A stretch of 64,000 nt of DNA from Pseudomonas frederiksbergensis (GCF_900105495.1 NZ_FNTF01000002.1:5200501-5264500); one strand, 5' to 3'; numbered from the stretch's first letter, positions 46,709-56,469 are shown. The notes: generated from the letters alone by a model not told the origin. Numbers and translations: made by a program.

Positions 46709-48181
46709 ATGGTTTCGTACCCTCTGCGCCCGAATTCCATGGCAGAAGCGCGTTCGATGCACAACGACAAGGAAAGCCCCTTCACCCTGACACTTCTCGA
46801 CGGCGATTTGAGTTTGCAGGTGTTGCAGTTCAGTGGCCGAGAAGCCCTCAACCAGCCCTATCGATTCGACATCGAAGTGATCGGCCTCGCACCGGCCATG
46901 AACCTCGACCGATTGCTGCAACAACCGGTGTTCCTCAGCCTGATGGAGGGCCAGGGTATTCACGGCGTACTTCACAGTGCCAGTCGCGAGCATCGCGGCC
47001 CACACCGGATCGGCTACAAACTGGTGCTCGTGCCCTACCTTCAATGGCTCGACCGGCAGCGTTCACGCCGGGTCTTTCATCACCTCAGCGTGCCGATGAT
47101 CCTGCGCCAACTGCTGGAGGAACATGATGTGCCCGAGGCGAGCTATCGCTTCGAATTATCCAGCGGACACTATCCCGTCCGGCCTTTTTGCATTCAGTAC
47201 GAGGAGAGCGACCTGGCATTACTGCAACGGCTGTGCGAAGAAGAAGGCATTCACTATCACTTCGAACATCAGCGCGAAGGGCATGTGCTGGTCCTGGCAG
47301 ATGACAGCCTGAGCTTCCCCCAGGACCCCGTCCTTACGCCATTCCAGGGCAACGCGCTCGAAGACAGTGACGGGCCGACGATCAGTGAGTTGTTCCAGCG
47401 CCATGACTCGCCGCCCATTCCCTCACGACTGGAGGCCAGGAATCGTGGCTCGCAAAAACCCGACGATGGCGCGGCCAACCACGCGCTCAGCAAACCCTTA
47501 CCGGTCATGGTCCGCCCCGCGCCCGAGCACATCCATCACGATCAGTTGAGCCGACGACAACTGGAACGTCTGCGTTGCCAGTACCTGCAGATCCACGGTC
47601 AAAGCAACCAGAGCGCACTGCGCAGCGCACGGATCGTGCAAGTGTCGGAACATCCACTGGCGAATTTCAACGATCAATGGCTGCTCACCGAAACCCGACA
47701 TCAAGGGCAACAACCTTCGATTCTTGCCACCGACAAACCGGTCACTGTCGTTCATTACCGCAATCAGTTCACCGCCATTCCCTGGTCAACGGTATTCAGG
47801 CCGGCACTCAAACAGACCAGGCCGAGCATCCCGGGTTACCAGCCCGCCCGGGTACTGGGCCCTGCCGGGCAACCGCCGGCGCTGGATGATCGAGGTCGAA
47901 TACAAGTCAGGCTGTGGCCAACCGCGCAAGCGGATCCGCTTGAATCTGTGGGTATCTGGTTACCGGTGGCCTTTGCAACGCCGGACGGTCGGATTGATGC
48001 GTCCAGCCTGCCAAAGGCCGGCAGCGACGTCCTGATCAGTTTTCTCGACAGTGACCCGGACCGACCGGTGCTGTGTATCGGCATGGGCCATCATCCGCGC
48101 ACCCGGCCTGATCCCGAGCCACGCCGCGATAGCGATTTGCTGCTCGATTGGCTGGTCAATCGCTCGGACCCATCGCCCTGA
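46709..48181 (+). CDS. Short VgrG-like type VI secretion spike protein
   Basis: Up to 490 residues (474 if the ATG at 46757, MHNDKESPFTLTLLDGD, is used). The N-terminal gp27-like part is clear (LSLQVLQFSGREALNQPYRF, HGVLHSASREH, VPMILRQLLEEHDV, RPFCIQYEESDLALLQRLCEEEG) and a gp5-like OB-fold follows (DDRGRIQVRLWPTAQAD...VGIWLPVAFATPDG near residues 400-440). It stops soon after, without the long beta-helix spike or effector extension of many VgrGs. No other T6SS genes are in the window, so it is an orphan. Convergent with the next gene, 1 bp apart. Confidence 0.8.
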   Translation: MVSYPLRPNSMAEARSMHNDKESPFTLTLLDGDLSLQVLQFSGREALNQPYRFDIEVIGLAPAMNLDRLLQQPVFLSLMEGQGIHGVLHSASREHRGPHRIGYKLVLVPYLQWLDRQRSRRVFHHLSVPMILRQLLEEHDVPEASYRFELSSGHYPVRPFCIQYEESDLALLQRLCEEEGIHYHFEHQREGHVLVLADDSLSFPQDPVLTPFQGNALEDSDGPTISELFQRHDSPPIPSRLEARNRGSQKPDDGAANHALSKPLPVMVRPAPEHIHHDQLSRRQLERLRCQYLQIHGQSNQSALRSARIVQVSEHPLANFNDQWLLTETRHQGQQPSILATDKPVTVVHYRNQFTAIPWSTVFRPALKQTRPSIPGYQPARVLGPAGQPPALDDRGRIQVRLWPTAQADPLESVGIWLPVAFATPDGRIDASSLPKAGSDVLISFLDSDPDRPVLCIGMGHHPRTRPDPEPRRDSDLLLDWLVNRSDPSP

Positions 48182-48182
48182 C

Positions 48183-49574
48183 TCAGCCCTTGTCGGCCTT
48201 GCCTGCCGCCGCCGCGAATTTCGCCAGACGCACATCCAGATGCCGCGGCCGATGCCCATGATCTTCGGCGCGCTCCTTGCGGCGGATGGCGTTGCGCACC
48301 ATCAATGAGCCGAGGTAACGAATCGGTTCCGGCGGAAACAAGCCCAACGGGCCGTTGACCAGAGGCGAACGGGTCCAGGCATTATCCAGCCCTTGAACCA
48401 TCGAGGCGAGAATCTGCCCGCCCATATGACACGGGCCAACCCCGCTGCCGGAGTATCCGAAACCATAAAACACGTTGCCGCTGGCGCTCATCTGACCGAA
48501 AAACGGCAAACCGGTGACCGAGCGATCAGACGGACCGTTCCAGGTCGCCTCGACCTTGACCTGGGCAAACGCCGGAAAGAACTCGCCCAGGCTGTGTTGC
48601 AACAAACCGGCATAGGGCGATGGCTGATCGAACACCGGCAACATTCGCCCGCCGTAAGCAAAGGTATTGCCGCCCTTGCCGAGCATGATTCGGCCGTCCG
48701 GGGTGTTGTGGTAGTAGTGCACGAAAATCCGCGAATCGAGCACGGTGACGCCGCTGGTCAAACCGATTTCGGCAAGCAGATCGGGGCGCGGTTCGGTGAT
48801 CAGCATGTCGCTGGAAACAATCGCCACACTGCGCTCGAACTGTGGAAACGCCCGGGCCATCCAGGCGTTCATCGCCAGCACCACGCGATCCGCGCGAATG
48901 GTGCCGTTCGAGGTTTGTACCAACGCAGGCTTGCCCTCCTGCAACCCCGTCATGGCGGTATGCTCGTGAATCTTCACCCCCAGTTGCAAGGCGACCCGGC
49001 GCAAGCCGCGCACCAGTTTGCCCGGTTGCACGCTGGCCGCCGCCGGGGAAAACCAGCCTTCCAGATGTTTGCTGGAACCGGCCATGCGTTGCACGTCGGC
49101 CACCGGTCGTTGGCTGAAAGAGTTGATGCCATTGCGCTCCAACGCTGCGATCACAGCATCGGTCGAGCCGCATTGAGCGCGGTTGGTGGCGGTATAGAGC
49201 GTACCGTCGAGGCGGTAATCGGCGTCCACCGCGTACTGCTCGCAAAAGGCGCCGATGGCATGAATGCTGCGCTCCGATTCCTTGACCAGCCGCACGGCTT
49301 CTTCGACGCCGAACAGCCGTTCAAGGGTGAAGTACTTGGCCGACCACGACAGTGCACAACCACCGTTGCGACCACTGGCGCCGGCGCCGCAGATATCGGC
49401 CTCGATCAACAGCACATCCAGTTCGGGGTTCTGTTGCTTGAGCATGATCGCCGTCCACAACCCGGTGTAGCCACCGCCGACAATGCAGACATCGGCGCGG
49501 GTGTCGCCCGCCAAGGGTTCGCATGGCGCGCAGGACTCGGCCGCCAGCGCCTGTTCCAGCCAGAAAGGTCTCAT
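48183..49574 (-). CDS. FAD-dependent amine oxidoreductase of the AEP gene cluster
   Basis: 463 residues of the DAO/GlpD-like flavoprotein family: ADVCIVGGGYTGLWTAIMLK (FAD loop, ~27-46), ADICGAGASGRNGGCALSW, and C-terminal NVFYGFGYSGSGVGPCHMGGQ. Genes like this accompany phnW/phnX in Pseudomonas. By analogy to PbfD-type flavoproteins, it may demethylate or oxidise N-methylated 2-aminoethylphosphonate; that is inference from neighbourhood, not from a specific motif. It lies 10 bp after the MFS gene on the same strand. Confidence 0.8.
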   Translation of the reverse strand: MRPFWLEQALAAESCAPCEPLAGDTRADVCIVGGGYTGLWTAIMLKQQNPELDVLLIEADICGAGASGRNGGCALSWSAKYFTLERLFGVEEAVRLVKESERSIHAIGAFCEQYAVDADYRLDGTLYTATNRAQCGSTDAVIAALERNGINSFSQRPVADVQRMAGSSKHLEGWFSPAAASVQPGKLVRGLRRVALQLGVKIHEHTAMTGLQEGKPALVQTSNGTIRADRVVLAMNAWMARAFPQFERSVAIVSSDMLITEPRPDLLAEIGLTSGVTVLDSRIFVHYYHNTPDGRIMLGKGGNTFAYGGRMLPVFDQPSPYAGLLQHSLGEFFPAFAQVKVEATWNGPSDRSVTGLPFFGQMSASGNVFYGFGYSGSGVGPCHMGGQILASMVQGLDNAWTRSPLVNGPLGLFPPEPIRYLGSLMVRNAIRRKERAEDHGHRPRHLDVRLAKFAAAAGKADKG

Positions 49575-49584
49575 GGGTCAATCC

Positions 49585-50910
49585 TTAAGTACGCAGAGGT
49601 TTTACGCTGATCGGTTGGTCAGGTACGAAAGTGCTTTCGGCACGCAGGCCAGCCGGACGGCTGTTCCAGTGTGGGATCAACACCAGGGCCGAAAACAACG
49701 CGCAGCCAGCGAAGACGATGAACACCGTGACCGAGTCGAAGTAGCCCGGCAGCAATCCGCCGAGAATCGCCCCGACCGAGCCGCAACCGTTGACGAAACC
49801 GGCCGCTGTAGCACCTGCCTTGGCGGTGCCGAAATCGATCGCCGCCGCGCCGCTGATCATCGAGTCAGGTCCGTACAGGGTCAGGCCCATGACGAACAGC
49901 AGCGCCACCACCAGCATCACGCTGCCGGTATGCAGGGCACCCATGAACAACGCCAGGGTCACGGTCAGCGCCAACAGGCTGAGCACACACGCTGGCATGC
50001 GTCGGGCGCCGAACAGTTTGTCCGATGCCAGCCCCAGCAGAATCGGCCCAAGCAACCCGGCCAGTTCAAAGGCAGTCGGAATGATGGCCGCGCCGACCTT
50101 GCCCACCGAGGGCATCTGCTCGAAGACGATCACCGGGCCCCAGAGCAGAATCGCGTAGCGTGCCGGTTTCAGCAGAAAGTACGCGAGCCCCAGGACCAGC
50201 ACGGTGCGGTTGCGCAGGATTTCTTTCAACGGTTCCAGAATGCTGATCCTGCTTTGCGCATCAGCCTCTTGCGCCGTCAGTTGCGGCTCCGGTTCCACCG
50301 CCGGCAAGCCAACGTCTTCGGGTTTGTTGCGCTGAAAAATAAAAAACAGCACGGCGACCAGCCCAACCACCGCCGCACTGGAAAAGAACGCCGCATGCCA
50401 GGTGCCGATCAGCGTATACGCCCACCAGCCAGCAAACGGCGACGCCACCAACCCACCAAAGGCGTAGCAGGAACTCCACAGCCCCAGCACCCGCCCGCGC
50501 TGTTCAGAGGGAAAGAAACTCCCGAGGTTCTTGCACAGCCCGGACCAGCCGGTGGACTGGGCGAACCCTTGAATCAACATGCAGGTAGCGAAGATTGGCA
50601 ACGTCGCAAAACTGCCCATCACCAAGGCTGCCGCCGCTGAAATCAGCAACCCGCCAAACACTACGACCCTTGGACCAAAGCGGTCGGCCAGGATGCCCCA
50701 GGTGAATTGCCCGATGGCGTAAGCCGTGAGGTAGATGGCGTCGAGGTTGGCCATGGCCATTTTGTCGAGCATGAAGGTGGGATCTTCGGCGATCCCCAGT
50801 TTTGCCACGGAAAAGGCTTTGCGGGTGAAGTAGAACGCGGCGTAAGCGAGCCAGGTGATCGCGAAGATCTGCACGCGCCAACGCTTGATGGTGCCGATGT
50901 GCTTGTTCAT
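49585..50910 (-). CDS. MFS transporter of the organophosphate:phosphate antiporter (OPA) type
   Basis: 441 residues, twelve helices, with the GlpT/UhpT-like N-terminus (VQIFAITWLAYAAFYFTRKAFSVAK) and GPRVVVFGGLLISAA. OPA transporters exchange phosphorylated compounds for phosphate. Lying in an operon with the flavoprotein and next to phnWX, it is a candidate importer of aminoethylphosphonate (inference). The start at 50910 has GAGGT upstream. A 2-residue alternative start upstream at 50985 is not supported. Confidence 0.82.
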   Translation of the reverse strand: MNKHIGTIKRWRVQIFAITWLAYAAFYFTRKAFSVAKLGIAEDPTFMLDKMAMANLDAIYLTAYAIGQFTWGILADRFGPRVVVFGGLLISAAAALVMGSFATLPIFATCMLIQGFAQSTGWSGLCKNLGSFFPSEQRGRVLGLWSSCYAFGGLVASPFAGWWAYTLIGTWHAAFFSSAAVVGLVAVLFFIFQRNKPEDVGLPAVEPEPQLTAQEADAQSRISILEPLKEILRNRTVLVLGLAYFLLKPARYAILLWGPVIVFEQMPSVGKVGAAIIPTAFELAGLLGPILLGLASDKLFGARRMPACVLSLLALTVTLALFMGALHTGSVMLVVALLFVMGLTLYGPDSMISGAAAIDFGTAKAGATAAGFVNGCGSVGAILGGLLPGYFDSVTVFIVFAGCALFSALVLIPHWNSRPAGLRAESTFVPDQPISVKPLRT

Positions 50911-51178
50911 GGTGGTTCTGACCTCAGGGTGTGAGTGTGCCGGCAGAAATTGAGAAATAACGCCTGTTTTTTTATTGTTGAGCACTTCGATATCGCAGCT
51001 TCCCTGAGGCGATATCGGTCAGATGAGTCCTGCTGTTGCACGCACAGGCTCATGGCCGCCGACGCTGTTCGACTGACCAGTCACCGGGGCTGAGGTGGAT
51101 AAAAACAATTACTGATTAATAAGTGAAATCGATTTATCGTATTTCAAATATAAGCTCAGCTTGTTACTGGAGTTTTCG

Positions 51179-52054
51179 ATGTCGGTTTCCCACGCCCAGC
51201 TCAAAGCCTTCCATGCCGTGGCCGTCCACGGAAGCTTTACCAAAGCCGCCGAGCGGCTATTCCTCACGCAACCGGCGATTTCCGACCAAGTGCGCAAGCT
51301 CGAAGAGCGTTTCGGTGTGCTGCTGTTCCACCGCAACAAACGCTCGGTGCGCCTGACGGATCTGGGTGAGCGGTTGTTGAGCATTACCCAGCGGTTGTTC
51401 GTCATCGAGGCCGAGGCTCAAGAGTTACTTCAGGAATCCCAGGCATTGCAGACGGGCACCCTGATTCTCGCCGTCGATGCGCCGGTGCATGTGCTGCCGC
51501 AGATCGCGCGGTTCTGCGAACGCTACCCCGGTATCAGCGTGAAGATCGAAACCGGCAACACCGATGAATCGCTGTTCCGGTTGTTCAATTACCAGGCCGA
51601 CCTGGCGTTGCTGGGTCGCGATGTCAGTGACGAACGTCTGATCTCGCTGCCGCTGCGCAATGACCCGATGGTGGCGTTCGTTTCGCGCAATCACCCGTGG
51701 GCCGGCCGTGAGTCGATTTGCCTCGCGGACCTGGATGACACGCCTTTGGTGCTGCGGGAAATCGGTTCGGTGACGCGCCAGACGCTGGAAGAAGAAATGG
51801 CTCAGGCAGGCTTTCGCATTCGCCCGGCAATTCAGGTTGAAGGCCGGGAAGCGGCGCGGGAAGCGGTGGTGGTGGGGATTGGCGTTGGTGTTGTTTCTGC
51901 TGCCGAGTTCGGTGCAGATTCCAGGGTTTGCGCGTTGCCGATTACCGACTGCAAACGGCGGTTGACCGAGACACTGGTGTGCTTGCGCGAGCAGAGTTCG
52001 CGGCGGGTGGTGGCGACGTTTCTGCAGATGGTTCGCGAAAGCCTCCCCCAATGA
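51179..52054 (+). CDS. LysR-family regulator, PhnR-like
   Basis: 291 residues: winged helix (LKAFHAVAVHGSFTKAAERLFLTQPAISDQVRKLEERFG) and effector domain (GISVKIETGNTDESLFRLFNYQADLALLG; ending VGIGVGVVSAAEFGADSRV). The start at 51179 follows GGAG. It is divergent from the MFS-flavoprotein operon and likely its activator. It resembles the second LysR (52222-53085) in domain layout and the ERYPGI/RYPGI segment, suggesting paralogues. Confidence 0.87.
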   Translation: MSVSHAQLKAFHAVAVHGSFTKAAERLFLTQPAISDQVRKLEERFGVLLFHRNKRSVRLTDLGERLLSITQRLFVIEAEAQELLQESQALQTGTLILAVDAPVHVLPQIARFCERYPGISVKIETGNTDESLFRLFNYQADLALLGRDVSDERLISLPLRNDPMVAFVSRNHPWAGRESICLADLDDTPLVLREIGSVTRQTLEEEMAQAGFRIRPAIQVEGREAAREAVVVGIGVGVVSAAEFGADSRVCALPITDCKRRLTETLVCLREQSSRRVVATFLQMVRESLPQ

Positions 52055-52158
52055 TCGTTCCCACGCTCTGCGTGGGAATGCAGCCCGGGACGCTCCGCGT
52101 CCCAAAGCGGACGCAGAGCGTCCATTGAGGCATTCCCACGCAGAGCGTGGGAACGATC
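52053..52158. repeat. ~105-bp triple-hairpin repeat, copy 3
   Basis: Starts inside the LysR stop codon: GATCGTTCCCACGCTCTGCG...CGCAGAGCGTGGGAACGATC with an inner GGGACGCTCCGCGTCCC hairpin. Confidence 0.9.
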
Positions 52159-52182
52159 CATTTTGTGAACGCTGTAGATCCA

Positions 52183-52212
52183 ATGTGGGAGCGGGCTTGC
52201 TCGCGAAGGCCG
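52183..52212. repeat. Single REP element
   Basis: ATGTGGGAGCGGGCTTGCTCGCGAAGGCCG, just before the 3' end of the second LysR gene. Confidence 0.8.
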
Positions 52213-52221
52213 CACCTCGGT

Positions 52222-53085
52222 CTATCGGCCGGGCGCCAACTCGAAAAACGCCTGTATCAAGCGCAAATCCCGCCGCCGCTCCATGCAGCCAATCATGTGT
52301 CGGTTTACCAACCCTTCACCAACAATCGGCACCGCCGCCACCCGCGGGTCGTGGCTGACTTCCACCGACGACACCACGCCAACCCCCAACTCTGCGGCGA
52401 CGGCTTCGGTCACCGCCTCGCGACTGTCCAGCTCCAGCAACACCCGTGGACTGACCATCGCCGCGGCGCACGCCTCGTCGAAGGTGCGCCGGGTGATCGA
52501 ACTGGGCTCGCGCAACACCATGATCACCTGATCCAGCGCCTTGAGCGGTACTCCCTTCGACATCTGCGCCCAAGGATGACCATCAGGCACCAGCGCACAA
52601 ATCCGTGATTCGCTCAAGTCTTGCAAATGCAGGCCCTTGCGCGGTTCGACCTCGGTCAGCACCGCCACGTCGGCATGCTCCGACAGCAACGCCGCCAAGG
52701 TTTCCTGAGCATTGCCCAGCCGCAGGTTCACGGTAATGCCCGGATACCGCGCCCGCAAACTCGCCAGCATCGGCATCACCATGTGCGGCCCGTCCGCCGC
52801 AACTTCCAGACGCCCTGTCAGCAACTGTCGGTTGGCCTCGAGCATCACCTGCGCTTCTTCGGCCAGACCGAACATCGCCCGGGTGATCGCGGCCAGTTTG
52901 GTGCCCTCCTCCGTCAGTTCCACCCGTCGCGCGGTGCGCCGCAACAGGGTGATCTGGTAATGCTCCTCCAGCGCCTTGATGTGCCCGGTGACCGCCGGTT
53001 GGCTGATGAACAGTCGCGCGGCGGCCCGGGTGAAACTGCCCTCGCGGGCCACCGCATCGAATGCGCGGAGCTGGAACAGGTTCAT
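52222..53085 (-). CDS. LysR-family regulator divergent from phnW
   Basis: 287 residues with helix-turn-helix FDAVAREGSFTRAAARLFISQPAVTGHIKALEEHY and effector domain RYPGITVNLRLGNAQETLAALLSEHADVAVL. It faces phnW across 109 bp, the standard arrangement for a regulator of AEP catabolism. Inducer is probably AEP or phosphonoacetaldehyde (inference). Confidence 0.88.
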   Translation of the reverse strand: MNLFQLRAFDAVAREGSFTRAAARLFISQPAVTGHIKALEEHYQITLLRRTARRVELTEEGTKLAAITRAMFGLAEEAQVMLEANRQLLTGRLEVAADGPHMVMPMLASLRARYPGITVNLRLGNAQETLAALLSEHADVAVLTEVEPRKGLHLQDLSESRICALVPDGHPWAQMSKGVPLKALDQVIMVLREPSSITRRTFDEACAAAMVSPRVLLELDSREAVTEAVAAELGVGVVSSVEVSHDPRVAAVPIVGEGLVNRHMIGCMERRRDLRLIQAFFELAPGR

Positions 53086-53194
53086 GAATAACCCTCACTG
53101 ATGACTGGCATAACAACAAACAATTTGATTGATAGCTCGGCAAATTGCAATTTAAGCCCCGTAGCTTCATCCCATCGATTGCGAGGACACGAGA

Positions 53195-54304
53195 ATGAGT
53201 ACTGCCGAACCCATCCTGCTCACCCCCGGCCCACTGACCACATCGGCCCGCACCCGTCAGGCGATGATGGTTGACTGGGGTTCATGGGATGACCGCTTCA
53301 ATCAACTGACCGCCAGCCTGTGCGAACAACTGCTGGCGATCATCAACGGCGGCGACAGCCACCATTGCGTGCCCCTGCAAGGCAGCGGCACGTTCGCGGT
53401 CGAAGCGGCGATCGGCACGCTGGTGCCGCGCGACGGCAAAGTCCTGGTGCTGATCAATGGCGCTTACGGCAAACGCCTGGCGAAAATCTGCGAAGTGCTC
53501 GGCCGCTCCTTCAGCACCTTCGAAACCGCCGAAGACGAGCCGACCACCGCCGCCGACGTCGACCGCCTGCTGCGTGCCGACGCCAGCATCACCCACGTCG
53601 CGCTGATTCACTGCGAAACCAGCACCGGCATCCTCAACCCGCTGCCGGAAATCGCCCACGTCATCGCGCAACACGGCAAACGCCTGATCATCGACGCCAT
53701 GAGTTCTTTTGGCGCCTTGCCGATCGACGCGCAACAGGTGCCGTTCGACGCACTGATCGCCGCTTCGGGCAAATGCCTGGAAGGCGTGCCGGGAATGGGC
53801 TTTGTCTTCGCTCGCAAAGAAGCGCTGGCCAATGCCGCCGGTAACTCGCATTCGCTGGCAATGGACCTTTTCGATCAGCACACCTACATGGCCAAGACCG
53901 GCCAGTGGCGCTTCACCCCGCCGACCCACGTGGTCGCCGCCCTGCACGAAGCCCTGCTGCAATACAACGAAGAAGGTGGCTTGCCCGCCCGGCATCAGCG
54001 CTATGCCAACAACTGCCAGGTGCTGCTCGATGACATGGCCAGACTGGGGCTGCGCAGTTTCCTGCCTGCCGCGATTCAGGCGCCGATCATCGTCACCTTC
54101 CACGCACCGAAAGACCCGCGCTACCAGTTCAAGGAATTCTACGAACGCGTCAAAGCCAAGGGTTTCATCCTTTACCCCGGCAAATTGACCCAGGTCGAAA
54201 CCTTCCGTGTCGGCTGCATCGGCCACGTCAACCAGGCCGAGATGCACGCGGCGGTGGCGGCTATCGCCGAAGTACTGCGCGAGATGGAAGTCCTCGAAAT
54301 ATAA
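53195..54304 (+). CDS. phnW: 2-Aminoethylphosphonate-pyruvate transaminase
   Basis: 369 residues of the class-V aminotransferase fold: [18 protein letters not shown] at the start, [43 protein letters not shown] (Asp binding the PLP ring nitrogen) and the PLP lysine in [16 protein letters not shown] (Lys193). It converts 2-aminoethylphosphonate and pyruvate to phosphonoacetaldehyde and alanine. It is followed by phnX after 151 bp containing a REP pair; both are on the + strand and could form one operon. Confidence 0.95.
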   Translation: MSTAEPILLTPGPLTTSARTRQAMMVDWGSWDDRFNQLTASLCEQLLAIINGGDSHHCVPLQGSGTFAVEAAIGTLVPRDGKVLVLINGAYGKRLAKICEVLGRSFSTFETAEDEPTTAADVDRLLRADASITHVALIHCETSTGILNPLPEIAHVIAQHGKRLIIDAMSSFGALPIDAQQVPFDALIAASGKCLEGVPGMGFVFARKEALANAAGNSHSLAMDLFDQHTYMAKTGQWRFTPPTHVVAALHEALLQYNEEGGLPARHQRYANNCQVLLDDMARLGLRSFLPAAIQAPIIVTFHAPKDPRYQFKEFYERVKAKGFILYPGKLTQVETFRVGCIGHVNQAEMHAAVAAIAEVLREMEVLEI

Positions 54305-54320
54305 ACCACACCGCATTCCC

Positions 54321-54410
54321 CTGTGGGAGCGGGCTTGCTCGCGAAAGCGGACCGACATTCAACATTTATGTCAGCTGGCATACCGCCTTCGCGAGCAAGC
54401 CCGCTCCCAC
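54321..54410. repeat. REP pair between phnW and phnX
   Basis: CTGTGGGAGCGGGCTTGCTCGCGAAAGCGG and CCGCCTTCGCGAGCAAGCCCGCTCCCAC in inverted order. Confidence 0.9.
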
Positions 54411-54455
54411 CAAACGCAGCTCTCCTTTAGCCAGTTGCCACAGGATTTGATCACC

Positions 54456-55283
54456 ATGAACTATACAAACCCAACCAAACTGCAAGCCGCCATCCTCGAC
54501 TGGGCCGGCACCGTGGTCGATTTCGGCTCCTTCGCCCCGACCCAGATTTTTGTCGAAGCCTTCGCCGAATTCGACGTCCAGGTTTCCATCGAAGAAGCCC
54601 GCGGCCCGATGGGCATGGGCAAGTGGGACCACATCCGCACCCTCTGCGATCAGCCGCAAGTGGCCGAACGTTATCGCGCCGTGTTCGGCCGCACCCCGAC
54701 CGACGATGACGTCACCGCCATCTACAAACGCTTCATGCCCCTGCAAATCGAAAAAATCGCCGAGCACTCGGCGCTGATTCCGGGCGCGCTGGACACCATC
54801 GCCAACCTGCGCCAGCAAGGGATCAAGATCGGTTCCTGCTCTGGCTACCCGAAACAGGTCATGGACAAAGTGGTCGAACTGGCCGCCACCAACGGTTACG
54901 TTGCCGATCACGTGGTCGCCACCGACGAAGTGCCTAACGGTCGCCCATGGCCGGCCCAGGCGCTGGCCAACGTGATCGCCCTGGGCATTGATGATGTCGC
55001 AGCCTGCGTGAAGATTGACGACACCGTACCGGGCATTCTTGAAGGTCGTCGCGCCGGCATGTGGACCGTGGCGCTGATCTGCTCGGGCAACGCGCTGGGC
55101 CTGGACTACGAAGGTTACCGCGCCCTCGGCAGCGACCAACTGGACAGCGAACGCAAGCGCATCCACGGAATGTTCGAGGGCTCGCGCCCGCACTACATGA
55201 TCGACACCATCACTGATTTGCCGGAAGTGATTGCTGATATCAACAAACGTCTGGCCAAGGGCGAGATGCCACAGACTGCATAA
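54456..55283 (+). CDS. phnX: Phosphonoacetaldehyde hydrolase (phosphonatase)
   Basis: 275-residue HAD-superfamily enzyme: nucleophile Asp15 in [15 protein letters not shown], Schiff-base lysine Lys56 in [11 protein letters not shown], phosphonatase cap segments and [30 protein letters not shown]. It splits phosphonoacetaldehyde to acetaldehyde and phosphate, completing AEP use as a phosphate and nitrogen/carbon source. The start at 54456 follows CAGGATTTGATCACC. A strong terminator follows. Confidence 0.95.
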   Translation: MNYTNPTKLQAAILDWAGTVVDFGSFAPTQIFVEAFAEFDVQVSIEEARGPMGMGKWDHIRTLCDQPQVAERYRAVFGRTPTDDDVTAIYKRFMPLQIEKIAEHSALIPGALDTIANLRQQGIKIGSCSGYPKQVMDKVVELAATNGYVADHVVATDEVPNGRPWPAQALANVIALGIDDVAACVKIDDTVPGILEGRRAGMWTVALICSGNALGLDYEGYRALGSDQLDSERKRIHGMFEGSRPHYMIDTITDLPEVIADINKRLAKGEMPQTA

Positions 55284-55296
55284 AATCGCGACTATA

Positions 55297-55332
55297 AAAA
55301 CGCCGTAACCCGGAAAGGGTACGGCGTTTTTT
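55297..55332 (+). terminator. Terminator of phnX
   Basis: AACGCCGTAACCC / GGGTACGGCGTT stem (one unpaired A) with loop GGAAA and a run of eight or more T. Confidence 0.9.
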
Positions 55333-55420
55333 TTATAATCGAACTTTTATTAATGACGCTCTAATTTATAAACTAAGCATCCGATACGATACTGCCAGAG
55401 CGTAGTCTAACCGCTCGAAT

Positions 55421-56095
55421 TCACTCCGCATTTATTTGATTACCGCTGGCATCAAAAATTGAGCCGTCCGCATACTTTACACGGCCATCGGGGTACTGCT
55501 CGGTGCCATCCTTCCAGACCAGGCGTCCATCCGGATATTCAATCGTTTCATCCGGCCATACGATGCGACCGTCCGGGTACTCTACCCTTCCGTCCGCGTG
55601 CTGGATAATGCCGTCCGGGCGTTTCACCGAATTTTTATCGGCATTGACCAGACTGCCATCGGGCAGGGAAGTCGTACCGTCACTGTTTCGAATGCTGCCG
55701 AGGGTGTTCAGCAGGTTAATGAAGGCTATCGGATCAATGTTGATGTTAAGGGTTGGCCACTGCAGCGGCGGCCGGACAGGCCCCACTGGCTTGGTCGGCG
55801 GGATCGGCGCCTTCCCGGGAGGCAAGGCAGGCTTGACCGGTGGTTTAACGGGTACGGTCGGTTTTACGGGTGGCTTGACGGGTGGCTTGACGGGTGGCTT
55901 GACGGGTGGCTTGACGGGCACTGTCGGTTTGACCGGAGGTTTGACAGGTACGGTCGGTTTGACAGGCGGCTTTACGGGCACGGTGGGTTTGACGGGTGGT
56001 TTGGTTGGTTTTGGTTTGGGGATCGGCGCTTTAGCCATCATCTTTTTTACGACGCCGGCATAGATCTTGTTACTACTTGTCATTTTCACACTCAT
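55421..56095 (-). CDS. Pro/Val/Lys-repeat protein with C-terminal YPDG repeats
   Basis: 224 residues in three parts. Residues ~1-22: short basic start (MSVKMTSSNKIYAGVVKKMM). Residues ~23-98: near-perfect PVKP / PTVPVKP repeats, a stiff proline-lysine rod. Residues ~145-224: at least ten 'xDGxxx' units, the last three with a 14-residue period (YPDGRIVWPDETIE, YPDGRLVWKDGTEQ, YPDGRVKYADGSIF). The alternating strand-turn pattern resembles the G-box / TCP10-C repeat of eukaryotic centriole proteins, a beta-sheet that can assemble end to end (similarity in pattern only). No signal peptide. AAAGGA precedes the ATG. Flanks are AT-rich, unlike the surrounding genome. Function unknown. Confidence 0.8.
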   Translation of the reverse strand: MSVKMTSSNKIYAGVVKKMMAKAPIPKPKPTKPPVKPTVPVKPPVKPTVPVKPPVKPTVPVKPPVKPPVKPPVKPPVKPTVPVKPPVKPALPPGKAPIPPTKPVGPVRPPLQWPTLNINIDPIAFINLLNTLGSIRNSDGTTSLPDGSLVNADKNSVKRPDGIIQHADGRVEYPDGRIVWPDETIEYPDGRLVWKDGTEQYPDGRVKYADGSIFDASGNQINAE

Positions 56096-56469
56096 AAAAA
56101 TCCTTTTTAGCTGCTCGACAAATACTATGATTTTCGAGCTTTTCAGTTTGTCTCCCTGACAAACTTTACGCCTTCAAAATAACCAACTTCTTTGAGCGAT
56201 GCAAAGTCCTCCCAAATACCAAATATAAACAACAAACAGTTACACCCCTCTCAAAACCAGCTCAGTACTGATTCTTAATTACTTACTTCCAACCGCCACA
56301 TGGGTGAATTCAGGTGAACCCGGCAAACACTGATGCAATGCCTGCATATCACCGACGACATCTGATAAAAAATTGACTCAACTCAGGCAGAAAGAAAGTA
56401 AGGGGATTACAGTAAAAGCACACCGTCGAATTAGAACGGTGGCTCGACCTGACCTGTGAGGAACACCGT
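56096..56469. other. 374-bp AT-rich spacer upstream of cytochrome b561 gene
   Basis: No ORF with good composition. AT content is clearly higher than in neighbouring spacers from 56096 to about 56290. A TTGACT at 56373-56378 is a possible -35 for the cytochrome gene; the matching -10 is not clear. Confidence 0.5.

Noticed and set aside
46709..49574. A type VI secretion island
   Set aside because: Only one VgrG-like gene; neighbours are a YebC-family gene and the AEP flavoprotein, with no tss genes.
55850..55995. Tandem DNA repeats resembling a CRISPR or minisatellite
   Set aside because: The units are 12-30 bp, contiguous without spacers and in frame within a coding region for PVKP repeats, so it is a coding repeat.
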